16,364 nt of DNA from Clostridiales bacterium (GTDB taxonomy: Bacteria > Bacillota_A > Clostridia > Oscillospirales > Oscillospiraceae), in contig JALFGI010000146.1 of assembly GCA_022777455.1 (NCBI GenBank), positions 1 to 16,364 of the forward strand. Reading direction: 5' to 3'. The position numbers were made by a program, and so were the translations under genes. The notes beneath the pieces are model-generated. The model made no database searches and was not told the origin of the DNA. It saw only the letters and a program-made list of their open reading frames with translations. Below, in pieces: positions 7,687 to 13,974 of the stretch. Position 1 is the first letter of the stretch, and each line of letters begins with the position of its first letter.

Positions 7687-7752
7687 TGCTTCTCCCTCGT
7701 GTCTTTCTCTGTCCGGCTTCCCGGGGGAAGCCGAAACCATCCATTGTCGGAT

Positions 7753-7781
7753 ATTATAGCACAGATTCCTCTGTTCGACAA
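7753..7781 (-). promoter_or_regulatory. Sigma-A promoter of the DnaD-DnaI-HAD-YfbR operon
   Basis: On the minus strand: TTGTCG (7781-7776), a 17-base spacer, then consensus TATAAT (7758-7753) with an extended TG one base upstream. Transcription should begin near 7746, leaving a leader of about 60 bases before the ATG at 7686. This also sets the start of the DnaD-like gene. Confidence 0.88.
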
Positions 7782-7869
7782 CTTCCGAAGGGAAATGAAA
7801 ATCATGAATTTTGGGGGACGGTTTTTGGAGGGCTACAGGATATTGTGTCCGGGAAAGCTTTTCCAAACT

Positions 7870-7930
7870 AAAAACCGGAGCCGAAGCCCCGGTTTTCGGT
7901 TCGGGCGGTGGTTCCTTTCCGCCCTTTTTT
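7870..7930. terminator. Back-to-back bidirectional terminator hairpins
   Basis: Hairpin 1 pairs AAAACCGG (7871-7878) with CCGGTTTT (7889-7896). On the minus strand it has a TTCG loop and ends in five T. Hairpin 2 pairs GGGCGG (7903-7908) with CCGCCC (7919-7924) and on the plus strand is followed by six T (7925-7930). Together they could stop transcripts from either side. The surprise is that no recognised gene ends here on either strand. Confidence 0.7.
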
Positions 7931-8052
7931 CGCATCACGCCGCTGCGCCTTCGGTGATACACTTGACAGAAAATGTAAGAATGGATGCTTTTCGTCGTCA
8001 CGTTCTGCATGAATCCTTTGTTTTTCTGCCCAACAACAGCATACCCTGTTTT
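7870..8052 (-). ncRNA. Possible small RNA, speculative
   Basis: No protein gene is recognised from 7787 to 8081. On the minus strand a perfect TATAAT lies at 8064-8059, though its -35 is weak. About 185 bases downstream are the hairpins at 7924-7870, ending in a UUCG-loop terminator with five T. A further hairpin with ATCAC/GTGAT arms lies near 7934-7959. The length suits a small regulatory RNA. I compared it by eye with 6S, SRP and tmRNA and with common riboswitch cores and saw no match. The alternative is an eroded gene whose terminator survives. Confidence 0.25.
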
Positions 8053-8081
8053 AAGAGGATTATACATTTGGAGTGAGTGGC

Positions 8082-8093
8082 AAATTGTAATTT
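8082..8093 (+). repeat. Flanking dodecamer AAATTGTAATTT, left side of repeat A copy 2
   Basis: An exact copy, 22 bases outside the left end of the family A element. It forms an inverted pair with the copy at 8286-8297. Confidence 0.75.
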
Positions 8094-8115
8094 AGCGGGC
8101 AGATACGGCAGCACC

Positions 8116-8262
8116 CCTTGGCTCTCCCTTTGGGAGAGCTGTCAGCCGAACAGGCTGACTGAGAGGGTACCGCAGTAGGATAATGGCAGCCGAATCAAGC
8201 CATGCTGTCCCTCTCAGTCTGCCCCTTACGGGGCAGCCAGCTCCCCCAGAGGGGGAGCCAAG
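8116..8262. repeat. Family A structured palindromic repeat, copy 2
   Basis: The left 50 bases are nearly identical to copy 1 at 1711. They include the hairpins GCTCTCCC/GGGAGAGC and GTCAGCC/GGCTGAC and the TGAGAGGG arm (8160-8167), which pairs with CCCTCTCA (8209-8216). The right arm has CTGCCCC/GGGGCAG and GCTCCCCC/GGGGGAGC; both strands of the last stem gained a base relative to copy 1. The linker between the long-range arms is again exactly 41 bases, although its sequence is unrelated to that of copy 1. Confidence 0.85.
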
Positions 8263-8285
8263 AGACGCGTCGGTCCCAGTACGCC

Positions 8286-8297
8286 AAATTACAATTT
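8286..8297 (-). repeat. Flanking dodecamer AAATTGTAATTT, right side of repeat A copy 2
   Basis: It reads AAATTACAATTT on the plus strand, 23 bases outside the right end of the family A element and preceded by GCC as at 1874. With the left copy it frames a 216-base unit. Confidence 0.75.
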
Positions 8298-8413
8298 TAC
8301 CCGTTTACGAAACAAATTCTGCCAATGTGTTTCCACAGACTGTCCCAAAAATCCCCGGAAAGGGGAGCATCTACCGTGAATTCCTTTGAAATTCTTAAAT
8401 CTGCCGAATTCTG

Positions 8414-8442
8414 TTTACTTTCCCGGGAGAATATGATAGAAT
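8414..8442 (+). promoter_or_regulatory. Sigma-A promoter of alr
   Basis: TTTACT (8414-8419), a 17-base spacer and TAGAAT (8437-8442) preceded by TGA (extended -10). The -10 context ATGATAGAATG is the same as in the araBD-like promoter at 1985-1994. The start of transcription is near 8449, which leaves a very short leader of about 26 bases. Confidence 0.8.
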
Positions 8443-8474
8443 GGATGGAACTTTCCGATAAAGGATGATATTCT

Positions 8475-9632
8475 TTGACTTTTGACTCGACGAAGCTGAT
8501 AATCGACCTGGATGCCATCCGGCACAATATGAATGCCGTGAAGGCCCGGGCCAATGCTCCGGTGATGGCCGTCATCAAGGCCGATGCCTACGGTCACGGG
8601 GCAGTGGAGCTGGCGAAGTACCTGGATGATGACTGTGCCTTTTTTGGAGTCAGCTCCATTCTGGAGGCGTTGGAGCTGCGGCAGGCGGGGATCTGTAAGC
8701 CCATTCTGATTCTGGGCCATACCCCGGTGAGTGCCTTCCCCGAGACAATCCGGGAGGATGTCCGCCCCACCATCTACCGGTATGAGGACGGCCTGGCCCT
8801 GTCCCGGGCAGCGGCGGAGCTGGGGCTTACAGGCAAATTCCATTTTGCTGTGGACACCGGCATGAGCCGCATCGGCTTTCAGGTGACGGAGGAGGATGCG
8901 GACATTTGCGCCCAAATCGCTTCCCTTCCCCATGTGGAGGCGGAGGGCTTGTTTTCCCACTTTGCCACCGCCGACTGCGCCGACCTGACCCGGGCCAAAG
9001 GGCAGGCGGAGCGCTTTGCGGCGTTTGATGCCATGCTGAAGGAGCGGGGGGTGAACATCCCCATCCGGCATCTGGACAACTCGGCGGGTGTGATGAATTT
9101 CGGCTGTGAATACGAAATGGTCCGCTCCGGCATTGTGACCTACGGCATGTACCCCAGCGACGAGGTGGATCCGGCCCTGCTGGACCTGCGTCCGGCCCTG
9201 CGGTGGGAAAGCCGCATCACCCACCTGAAAACCCTGGAGCCCGGCCGGGAAATCGGCTACGGCGGCACCTATACCACCACCCGCCCCACCAAAGTAGCAA
9301 CCATCCCCGTGGGCTATGCCGACGGCTACCGGAGAAACCTCTCCGGTCGTTTCCATGTGCTTATCCGGGGAAAAAAGGCCCCCATCCTGGGCAGAATCTG
9401 CATGGACCAGATGATGGTGGACGTGACCCACATCCCCGATGTACAGCCCGATGATGTGGTGGTCCTGGTGGGCCGGGACGGTGATGAAACGATCACCGTG
9501 GAGGAAATTGCCGCCCGGGGAGACAGCTTCAATTACGAATTCGTCTGCGGCATCAGCCGCAGAGTGCCGCGGGTGTATACCATGGGTGGGAAAGTGGTTC
9601 ATTCCGTGGTGTATTTGTTGGATAAATCGTAA
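8475..9632 (+). CDS. alr: Alanine racemase
   Basis: This 385-residue PLP enzyme interconverts L- and D-alanine and supplies D-alanine for peptidoglycan. The PLP lysine is Lys35 in AVIKADAYGHGA, and the second catalytic base is Tyr262 in EIGYGGTY. HFAVDTGMSRIGF, the HLDNSAG region and CMDQMMVDV are also typical, and the length fits Alr. The start is TTG: AAAGGA (8460-8465) lies about ten bases upstream, an in-frame TGA at 8466 rules out anything earlier, and the first in-frame ATG would remove the first beta strand. The weak start codon and modest ribosome binding site suggest low expression. The stop codon overlaps a variant of the repeat dodecamer at 9624-9635. No classical terminator follows, only the family B repeat, so read-through into the CapA genes is possible. 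Confidence 0.96.
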   Translation: MTFDSTKLIIDLDAIRHNMNAVKARANAPVMAVIKADAYGHGAVELAKYLDDDCAFFGVSSILEALELRQAGICKPILILGHTPVSAFPETIREDVRPTIYRYEDGLALSRAAAELGLTGKFHFAVDTGMSRIGFQVTEEDADICAQIASLPHVEAEGLFSHFATADCADLTRAKGQAERFAAFDAMLKERGVNIPIRHLDNSAGVMNFGCEYEMVRSGIVTYGMYPSDEVDPALLDLRPALRWESRITHLKTLEPGREIGYGGTYTTTRPTKVATIPVGYADGYRRNLSGRFHVLIRGKKAPILGRICMDQMMVDVTHIPDVQPDDVVVLVGRDGDETITVEEIAARGDSFNYEFVCGISRRVPRVYTMGGKVVHSVVYLLDKS

Positions 9633-9635
9633 TTT
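9624..9635 (+). repeat. Variant flanking dodecamer overlapping the alr stop codon
   Basis: AAATCGTAATTT, one mismatch from the other copies, lies 19 bases outside the left end of repeat B copy 1. The alr TAA stop (9630-9632) is inside it, so this copy forms the end of the racemase gene. No right-hand partner is visible. Confidence 0.55.
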
Positions 9636-9654
9636 GAAGGTTTGCACACGCCAA

Positions 9655-9801
9655 CTGTAGGGGAGGCTATTAGCCTCCCGCGCAGTAATAACCCGTAATC
9701 ATGTACCAGGACGGGCGAATTCGTACTGTGTCGAACATAGTACGATTTAACCGAACACTCAGTTTCGCTACCTGGCGGGAGGATGATATCCTCCCCTACA
9801 G
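9655..9801. repeat. Family B structured palindromic repeat, copy 1
   Basis: This 147-bp element has terminal inverted repeats CTGTAGGGGAGG (9655-9666) and CCTCCCCTACAG (9790-9801). Each end also folds on itself: GGGAGGCTA/TAGCCTCCC (9661-9669, 9671-9679) and GGGAGGAT/ATCCTCCC (9777-9784, 9788-9795). A central hairpin pairs CGTACT (9722-9727) with AGTACG (9739-9744). Copy 2 at 12958 has the same length and a matching core (GAATTCGTACTGTGTCG and AACCGAACACTCAGTTT). It fills most of the gap between alr and the first CapA gene and may act as the alr transcript end. Confidence 0.85.
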
Positions 9802-9858
9802 TGGGCGGGGCGGTAATCCAGCCAATCATCTAAAAAATGAAATTCAGGAGGACAGCAA

Positions 9859-11361
9859 ATGTCTGAATATCATTCCCCCAAGTATGGAAAAGGAAGAAAA
9901 AGAAGGAAAAAGCATTCCAGCTCCTCTCCCATCGTCATCGGACTGGTTCTGGTGATGGCGGTGCTGGTGCTGTTTTCCCTGGGGCTGCGGCTGCTGTTAA
10001 ACAGCGGCGGGTCCGCGCCCGCCGTGGAAATGGAAACCCCGGAAACGGCAGCGGCGGCGGAAACCGCCCCGGCGGAGACGGTGAAAGAAAAGGGCCCCTC
10101 CCTCTGGCAGCGGCTCTTCGGCTCCAAGGAAACGGAGCCCCCGGAAATGCCGGAGCCGGAGCATGTGGTTTCCACAGCGTCAATTGCCGTTACCGGTGAT
10201 GTGCTGATGCACATGCCCGTGATCAACACCGGGTTGCGCAGCGACGGCAGCTACAATTTTGACTCCATTTTCCAGTATCTGAACACCTACGCATCCGCTG
10301 CCGACCTGGCGGTGGCCAACCTGGAAACCACCCTGGCTGGCTCCGACAAGGGCTACAAATACTCCGGCCACCCCGCCTTTAACTGCCCGGACGAAATTGT
10401 GGATGCCTTAAAAAACGCCGGCTTTGACCTGCTGCTCACCGCCAACAACCACTGCTACGACACCAGTGAGTATGGCTTCCTGCGCACCGTGACCACCGTC
10501 CGGAGCAAGGGGCTGCAGGTGCTGGGTACCCGGGCGGAGGTTTCCGAGCCCAAGTATGTGGTGCAGGAAGTGAACGGCATCAAAATCGGCATGGTGAACT
10601 ACACCTACCAGGGCCTGCCGGAGAATCCCACCGCCGGGAAGGTGTACATGAACAGGAACACCCTGTCCGACACCTGCGCACTTTTGGTGAATTCCTTTGT
10701 GCCCGGCCAGTTGGATTCTTTCTATCAGGAAGTGAACCAGTGTCTGACGGAGATGAAGGCAAACGGGGCGGAGGCCACCGTGATGTTCATCCACTGGGGC
10801 AATGAATACCAGACCACCCCCAGCACCGAACAGCAGCAGATTGCCCAGCAGCTTTGCGACATGGGCTTCGATGTGATCGTGGGCGGTCATCCCCACGTGA
10901 TTCAGCCCGCGGCGCTGCTCACCAGCCGGGTAGACCCGGACCGAAAAACCGTGTGCCTGTACTCCACCGGCAACGCGGTGTCCAACCAGCGGATCGCGGA
11001 AATGGACCTGAAAACCGGCCACACCGAGGATGGGCTGCTGTTTTCCATGACCTTCAGCAAGTATTCCGACGGCACCGTCTATCTGGAAGAGGTGGATTTG
11101 CTGCCCTGCTGGGTGGACCTGCGCACCGAGCCCCAGACCCAGTATCCCATCATCCCCCTGGACGATTCGATCCGGGACCAGTGGCAGAGTCTGTTCGGCC
11201 TGACGGACGAGGCCCTGGAGGGTGCCCAAAAATCCTACGACCGCACCCTGGAGCTTACCGGCTCCGGGATCCGGCAGGCCCGGGAATACCTGGCCCAGCA
11301 GAAGCAGCAGCGTGAGGCGGATTATCTGGCCGCCGTTACCGAAACGCAGGAGGCCGCCTGA
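9859..11361 (+). CDS. CapA-family membrane-anchored protein, first tandem copy
   Basis: This 500-residue protein has a basic cytoplasmic N-terminus (GRKRRKKH), one membrane helix (about 24-47), an Ala/Glu/Pro-rich linker (49-101) and an extracellular CapA/PgsA metallophosphoesterase-like domain. Family motifs are GDVLMH (Asp114, His118), NLETTL, TANNH (Asn197, His198), FIHWGNEY (His312) and GGHPHV (His344, His346). A helical, Gln/Arg-rich tail follows. CapA proteins take part in poly-gamma-glutamate or capsule export and attachment in Bacillus. No capB, capC or other synthesis gene is here, so the substrate is unknown and a wall-polymer role is only a guess. AGGAGG (9846-9851) precedes the ATG. 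A close paralogue starts 20 bases after the stop, indicating an operon. Confidence 0.88.
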   Translation: MSEYHSPKYGKGRKRRKKHSSSSPIVIGLVLVMAVLVLFSLGLRLLLNSGGSAPAVEMETPETAAAAETAPAETVKEKGPSLWQRLFGSKETEPPEMPEPEHVVSTASIAVTGDVLMHMPVINTGLRSDGSYNFDSIFQYLNTYASAADLAVANLETTLAGSDKGYKYSGHPAFNCPDEIVDALKNAGFDLLLTANNHCYDTSEYGFLRTVTTVRSKGLQVLGTRAEVSEPKYVVQEVNGIKIGMVNYTYQGLPENPTAGKVYMNRNTLSDTCALLVNSFVPGQLDSFYQEVNQCLTEMKANGAEATVMFIHWGNEYQTTPSTEQQQIAQQLCDMGFDVIVGGHPHVIQPAALLTSRVDPDRKTVCLYSTGNAVSNQRIAEMDLKTGHTEDGLLFSMTFSKYSDGTVYLEEVDLLPCWVDLRTEPQTQYPIIPLDDSIRDQWQSLFGLTDEALEGAQKSYDRTLELTGSGIRQAREYLAQQKQQREADYLAAVTETQEAA

Positions 11362-11381
11362 CGGCCGAAAGGAGAGAGCCT

Positions 11382-12845
11382 ATGAAAACCTTCTGGCGCA
11401 GCCTGATTACTGCGCTGAAAATCGTCCTGTTTACCGTGCTCATCATTTCCGTTGCGGGCATCGGTATCCTGGGCTGGTACTTCTATGATACCACCTTCGC
11501 CGAAACTCCTTCGGACAATGGGGTGTTCCGGCTCCTGGAATCTCTGGTGCCCACCCGGGAGACCCAGCCCACGGAGCCTCTGATTTCTACCTTGCCCACC
11601 ACCCAGCCTACCGAGCCGCCCACCACGGAGCCGCCCACCACTCTGCCTCCCGAGCCGGAGCATGTGGTGTCCACCGCCACCATCGGCACCGTGGGCGATC
11701 TGCTGATGCACAAGCCGGTGTTTGAATCCTGCCGGCAGAGCGATGGAAGCTACGATTTTGAGTCCATCTTCCGCTATTTCAAGGATACCATTTCCTCCCT
11801 GGACTACGCCATTGCCAATCTGGAAACCACTTTCGGCGGCGACGGCTATGTTTACCAGGGGAACCCCGCGTTCAACTGCCCCGATGCCCTGGCCGGGGAT
11901 GTGGCGGAGGCCGGCTTTGATATGCTGCTCACCGCCAACAACCACTCCGGCGACACCATGGCCTCGGGCATCATCCGGACCGTGGAGCATGTGAGGGAAA
12001 GCGGTCTGGTGGCACTGGGGAGCCAGCTGAACGGCGAGGAGCCCAAGTACCAGATCATAGATGTGAACGGCATCAGAATCGGCATGGTCTGCTACACCTG
12101 GGCCTACAGCGGCGACGGAACCAAGTTCTCCCTGAACGGCCTTGCCGCCGTCCAGGACGAGGGCCAGATGAACTACTTTGTGAACAGCAACCCCGACAAG
12201 CTGTACCGCGAGGCGGAGCAGATCATGGCGGAAATGAAAGCCAACGGTGCGGAAGCCACCATGATGTTCATCCACTGGGGCGTGGAGTACAACACCACGG
12301 AGAACGCCCTGCAAAACGCCATCGCCCAGCGGCTGTGCGACATGGGCTTTGACGTGATTGTGGGCGGCCATCCCCATGTGGTGCAGCCTGTGGACCTGCT
12401 TACCAGCACCGTGGACCCGGATCACAAAACGGTGGTGATCTACTCCTTGGGCAACGCGGTGTCCAACCAGCGCACCGGTATCAGTGACCTGTTCCCCGCA
12501 GGCTACACCGAGGACGGCGTGCTGTTCAACGTCACCTTCTCCAAGTACTCCGACGGTACCGTCTACCTGGAGGATGTGGATGTGATCCCTACCTGGGTGG
12601 ATCTGCGCACCACCAACGGGCGCTTCTATCACATTCTGCCCCTGGATGCCAGCCGGATGGACGACTGGAAGACCCTGCTGGACCTGACGGACGGAACCCT
12701 GAATTCCGCCACCCGGTCCTACAACCGCACCATGGGCATCGTGGGCGAGGGGCTGGAAAAGGCCAAGCAGTACCTGGCTGAAGCCAAGGACCTGCGGGAA
12801 GCCAATTACCTGGCAGCCGTGGTGGATATGATGTACGCCGCGTAA
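11382..12845 (+). CDS. CapA-family membrane-anchored protein, second tandem copy
   Basis: This 487-residue paralogue of the preceding gene has a short cytoplasmic tail, a membrane helix (about 10-33), and a Pro/Thr-rich stalk (about 58-92, repeated PTEP/PPTT units) in place of the Ala/Glu linker of copy 1. The same catalytic-type domain follows: GDLLMH (Asp106, His110), NLETTF, TANNHSGD (Asn187, His188), FIHWGVEY (His298), GGHPHVVQP (His330, His332), and the shared C-terminal helix ending in YLAAV. AAAGGAGAG (11367-11375) is the ribosome binding site. Domain similarity is high (for example MGFDVIVGGHPHV and SKYSDGTVYLE in both) while the stalks are unrelated, so duplication was followed by stalk replacement. 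The Thr-rich stalk could be glycosylated, which is inference. A strong terminator follows. Confidence 0.88.
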   Translation: MKTFWRSLITALKIVLFTVLIISVAGIGILGWYFYDTTFAETPSDNGVFRLLESLVPTRETQPTEPLISTLPTTQPTEPPTTEPPTTLPPEPEHVVSTATIGTVGDLLMHKPVFESCRQSDGSYDFESIFRYFKDTISSLDYAIANLETTFGGDGYVYQGNPAFNCPDALAGDVAEAGFDMLLTANNHSGDTMASGIIRTVEHVRESGLVALGSQLNGEEPKYQIIDVNGIRIGMVCYTWAYSGDGTKFSLNGLAAVQDEGQMNYFVNSNPDKLYREAEQIMAEMKANGAEATMMFIHWGVEYNTTENALQNAIAQRLCDMGFDVIVGGHPHVVQPVDLLTSTVDPDHKTVVIYSLGNAVSNQRTGISDLFPAGYTEDGVLFNVTFSKYSDGTVYLEDVDVIPTWVDLRTTNGRFYHILPLDASRMDDWKTLLDLTDGTLNSATRSYNRTMGIVGEGLEKAKQYLAEAKDLREANYLAAVVDMMYAA

Positions 12846-12851
12846 ATGTTT

Positions 12852-12891
12852 AGAGCACCTTCCAACGAAACCGGAAGGTGCTCTCTTTTTT
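12852..12891 (+). terminator. Intrinsic terminator of the CapA operon
   Basis: A 12-bp perfect stem, AGAGCACCTTCC (12852-12863) with GGAAGGTGCTCT (12873-12884), followed by C and six T (12886-12891). It ends alr/CapA transcription six bases after the stop codon. Confidence 0.93.
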
Positions 12892-12920
12892 ATGAATTGT
12901 GCTTATCGGTTTAACTCAGC

Positions 12921-12932
12921 AAATTGTAATTT
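12921..12932 (+). repeat. Flanking dodecamer AAATTGTAATTT, left side of repeat B copy 2
   Basis: An exact copy, 25 bases outside the left end of the family B element. It is an inverted partner of the copy at 13140-13151. Confidence 0.75.
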
Positions 12933-12957
12933 GGCTGCCTGAGCGCTACCCAACTCA

Positions 12958-13104
12958 CTGTAGGGGCGGCTCGTAGCCGCCCGTGCGGTACAATCCCACA
13001 ATAACAAATCAGCTCGGGCGAATTCGTACTGTGTCGGACGTGGTATCATTCAACCGAACACTCAGTTTCATAGCGTAGCGGGAGGCTAAGAGCCTCCCCT
13101 ACAG
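12958..13104. repeat. Family B structured palindromic repeat, copy 2
   Basis: It is 147 bp, the same length as copy 1. Ends are CTGTAGGGGCGGCT and AGCCTCCCCTACAG. The left arm folds as GGGCGGCT/AGCCGCCC (12964-12971, 12975-12982) and the right as GGGAGGCT/AGCCTCCC (13080-13087, 13091-13098). Where these differ from copy 1, both sides of a stem change together. The core shares GAATTCGTACTGTGTCG and AACCGAACACTCAGTTT with copy 1. Confidence 0.85.
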
Positions 13105-13139
13105 TTAGGACGGAACCTGGTTCCATTTTACCCTCCGGT

Positions 13140-13151
13140 AAATTACAATTT
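13140..13151 (-). repeat. Flanking dodecamer AAATTGTAATTT, right side of repeat B copy 2
   Basis: It reads AAATTACAATTT on the plus strand, 35 bases outside the right end of the family B element. Confidence 0.75.
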
Positions 13152-13204
13152 GTCGCGTTGCTGAGCAAAGCCGATATGCACATTATGAATTCATCGCCCA
13201 GCCG

Positions 13205-13218
13205 CTGTAGGGGAGGCT
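13205..13218. repeat. Fragment of a family B repeat end
   Basis: CTGTAGGGGAGGCT matches the terminal repeat of family B exactly, but neither the internal core nor the opposite end follows. It lies 24 bases beyond the mtnN stop codon and looks like a remnant left by deletion or incomplete insertion. Confidence 0.6.
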
Positions 13219-13241
13219 GTGATCGGAAGAAGGTTCCGTTA

Positions 13242-13964
13242 TCAAAAAACCATCTGATCTTCCGCTTCCTGCAGGTGCTTGGCCAGGGCCTGGGTGACGG
13301 CGGCGCAGCGGTGGGCGGCGATGCGCTCGAAGGTGGGATAATCCATCTCGGCGCTGTCGTCGGCCTTGTCGGAAATGGCCCGGAGGATGACGAAGGGGAT
13401 GCCGTTCCGATAGGCTGTCTGGGCAATGGCTGCACCCTCCATTTCGGTGCAAAGGCCCCGGGTCAGATCGACAATCCGGTCCTTCACCCCTTTGCTGGCC
13501 ACGAACTGATCTCCGCTGGCGACTCTTCCGATTTTGGTGTGGCCGGGGTTCACCGCCTCGGCGGCGGCAAAGGCGTAGCCAATCAGGGTATCGTCCGCCG
13601 GGAAAGCGGTGACATCCATGCCGGGCACCTTGCCCATGGGATAGCCGAAAGCCACCGCATCCACATCGTGGTACATGGCATCCTGACTCACCACCAGATC
13701 CCCGATGTCCAGCTCGGCACAGAGGGAGCCGGCAATGCCGGTGTTCACCAGGCATGTCACGCCAAAGCAGTCGCAGAGGATTTGGGCGCACAGGGCCGCG
13801 TTGACCTTGCCCACCCCGCACTGCACCACGGTGACGGGAAGCCCTTCCAGGGTACCGTTATAAAACCGGCTGCCCGCTTTTTCCGTTTCCTGTTTGTTTT
13901 CCATCAGGCCCAGCAGGGTTTCCACTTCCTCCTCCATGGCGCCGATGATTCCCAATTTTGTCAT
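13242..13964 (-). CDS. mtnN: 5'-methylthioadenosine/S-adenosylhomocysteine nucleosidase
   Basis: This 240-residue cytosolic nucleosidase cleaves S-adenosylhomocysteine to S-ribosylhomocysteine and adenine, and methylthioadenosine likewise; E. coli MtnN is 232 residues. Key residues match E. coli: Glu12 (GAMEEEVE), Glu176 in TEMEGAAIAQ and Asp199 in ISDKAD. CGVGKVNAA, NTGIAGS and VASGDQF are also typical. The ATG at 13964 follows AAGGAGA at ideal spacing; the frame continues upstream to 14027, but that part overlaps luxS and is not plausible. The ribosome binding site overlaps the luxS stop, so the two are coupled. Its product is the LuxS substrate, so the gene pair encodes the two-step detoxification of SAH. 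Confidence 0.95.
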   Translation of the reverse strand: MTKLGIIGAMEEEVETLLGLMENKQETEKAGSRFYNGTLEGLPVTVVQCGVGKVNAALCAQILCDCFGVTCLVNTGIAGSLCAELDIGDLVVSQDAMYHDVDAVAFGYPMGKVPGMDVTAFPADDTLIGYAFAAAEAVNPGHTKIGRVASGDQFVASKGVKDRIVDLTRGLCTEMEGAAIAQTAYRNGIPFVILRAISDKADDSAEMDYPTFERIAAHRCAAVTQALAKHLQEAEDQMVF

Positions 13965-13974
13965 AGTCTTCTCC

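Larger units (their letters stand above)
7687..8474. other. Long gene-free divergent region between the DnaD-like gene and alr
   Basis: This gap of nearly 800 bases lies between divergent genes. From left to right it holds the DnaD operon leader and promoter (7753-7781), a double terminator (7870-7930), an A/T-richer stretch with a possible minus-strand RNA (to 8064), the dodecamer-flanked family A repeat (8082-8297), and the alr promoter (8414-8442). Frames of about 30 codons (for example 7981-8076, plus) have no ribosome binding site or recognisable homology. I see no real coding sequence. Confidence 0.7.
12892..13241. other. Convergent intergenic region holding repeat B copy 2
   Basis: Between the CapA terminator and the end of mtnN lie a complete dodecamer-flanked family B unit (12921-13151), small dyads GGAACC/GGTTCC (13112-13124) and TTTACC/GGTAAA (13127-13142), and a truncated B end at 13205-13218. 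I see no gene or promoter. No classical T-run terminator for mtnN is visible; CGGAA/TTCCG (13224-13238) is the only small hairpin just past its stop. Confidence 0.65.

Noticed and set aside
7687..8067. N-terminal extension of the DnaD-like protein to an ATG at 8067
   Set aside because: The extension would cover a near-consensus promoter and two terminator hairpins, and translates to low-complexity basic/proline sequence. The ATG at 7686 has a good ribosome binding site.
9599..9829. A 76-codon minus-strand open frame across repeat B copy 1
   Set aside because: It is made almost entirely of the palindromic repeat, and similar peptides would arise from every copy. No ribosome binding site or family is seen.
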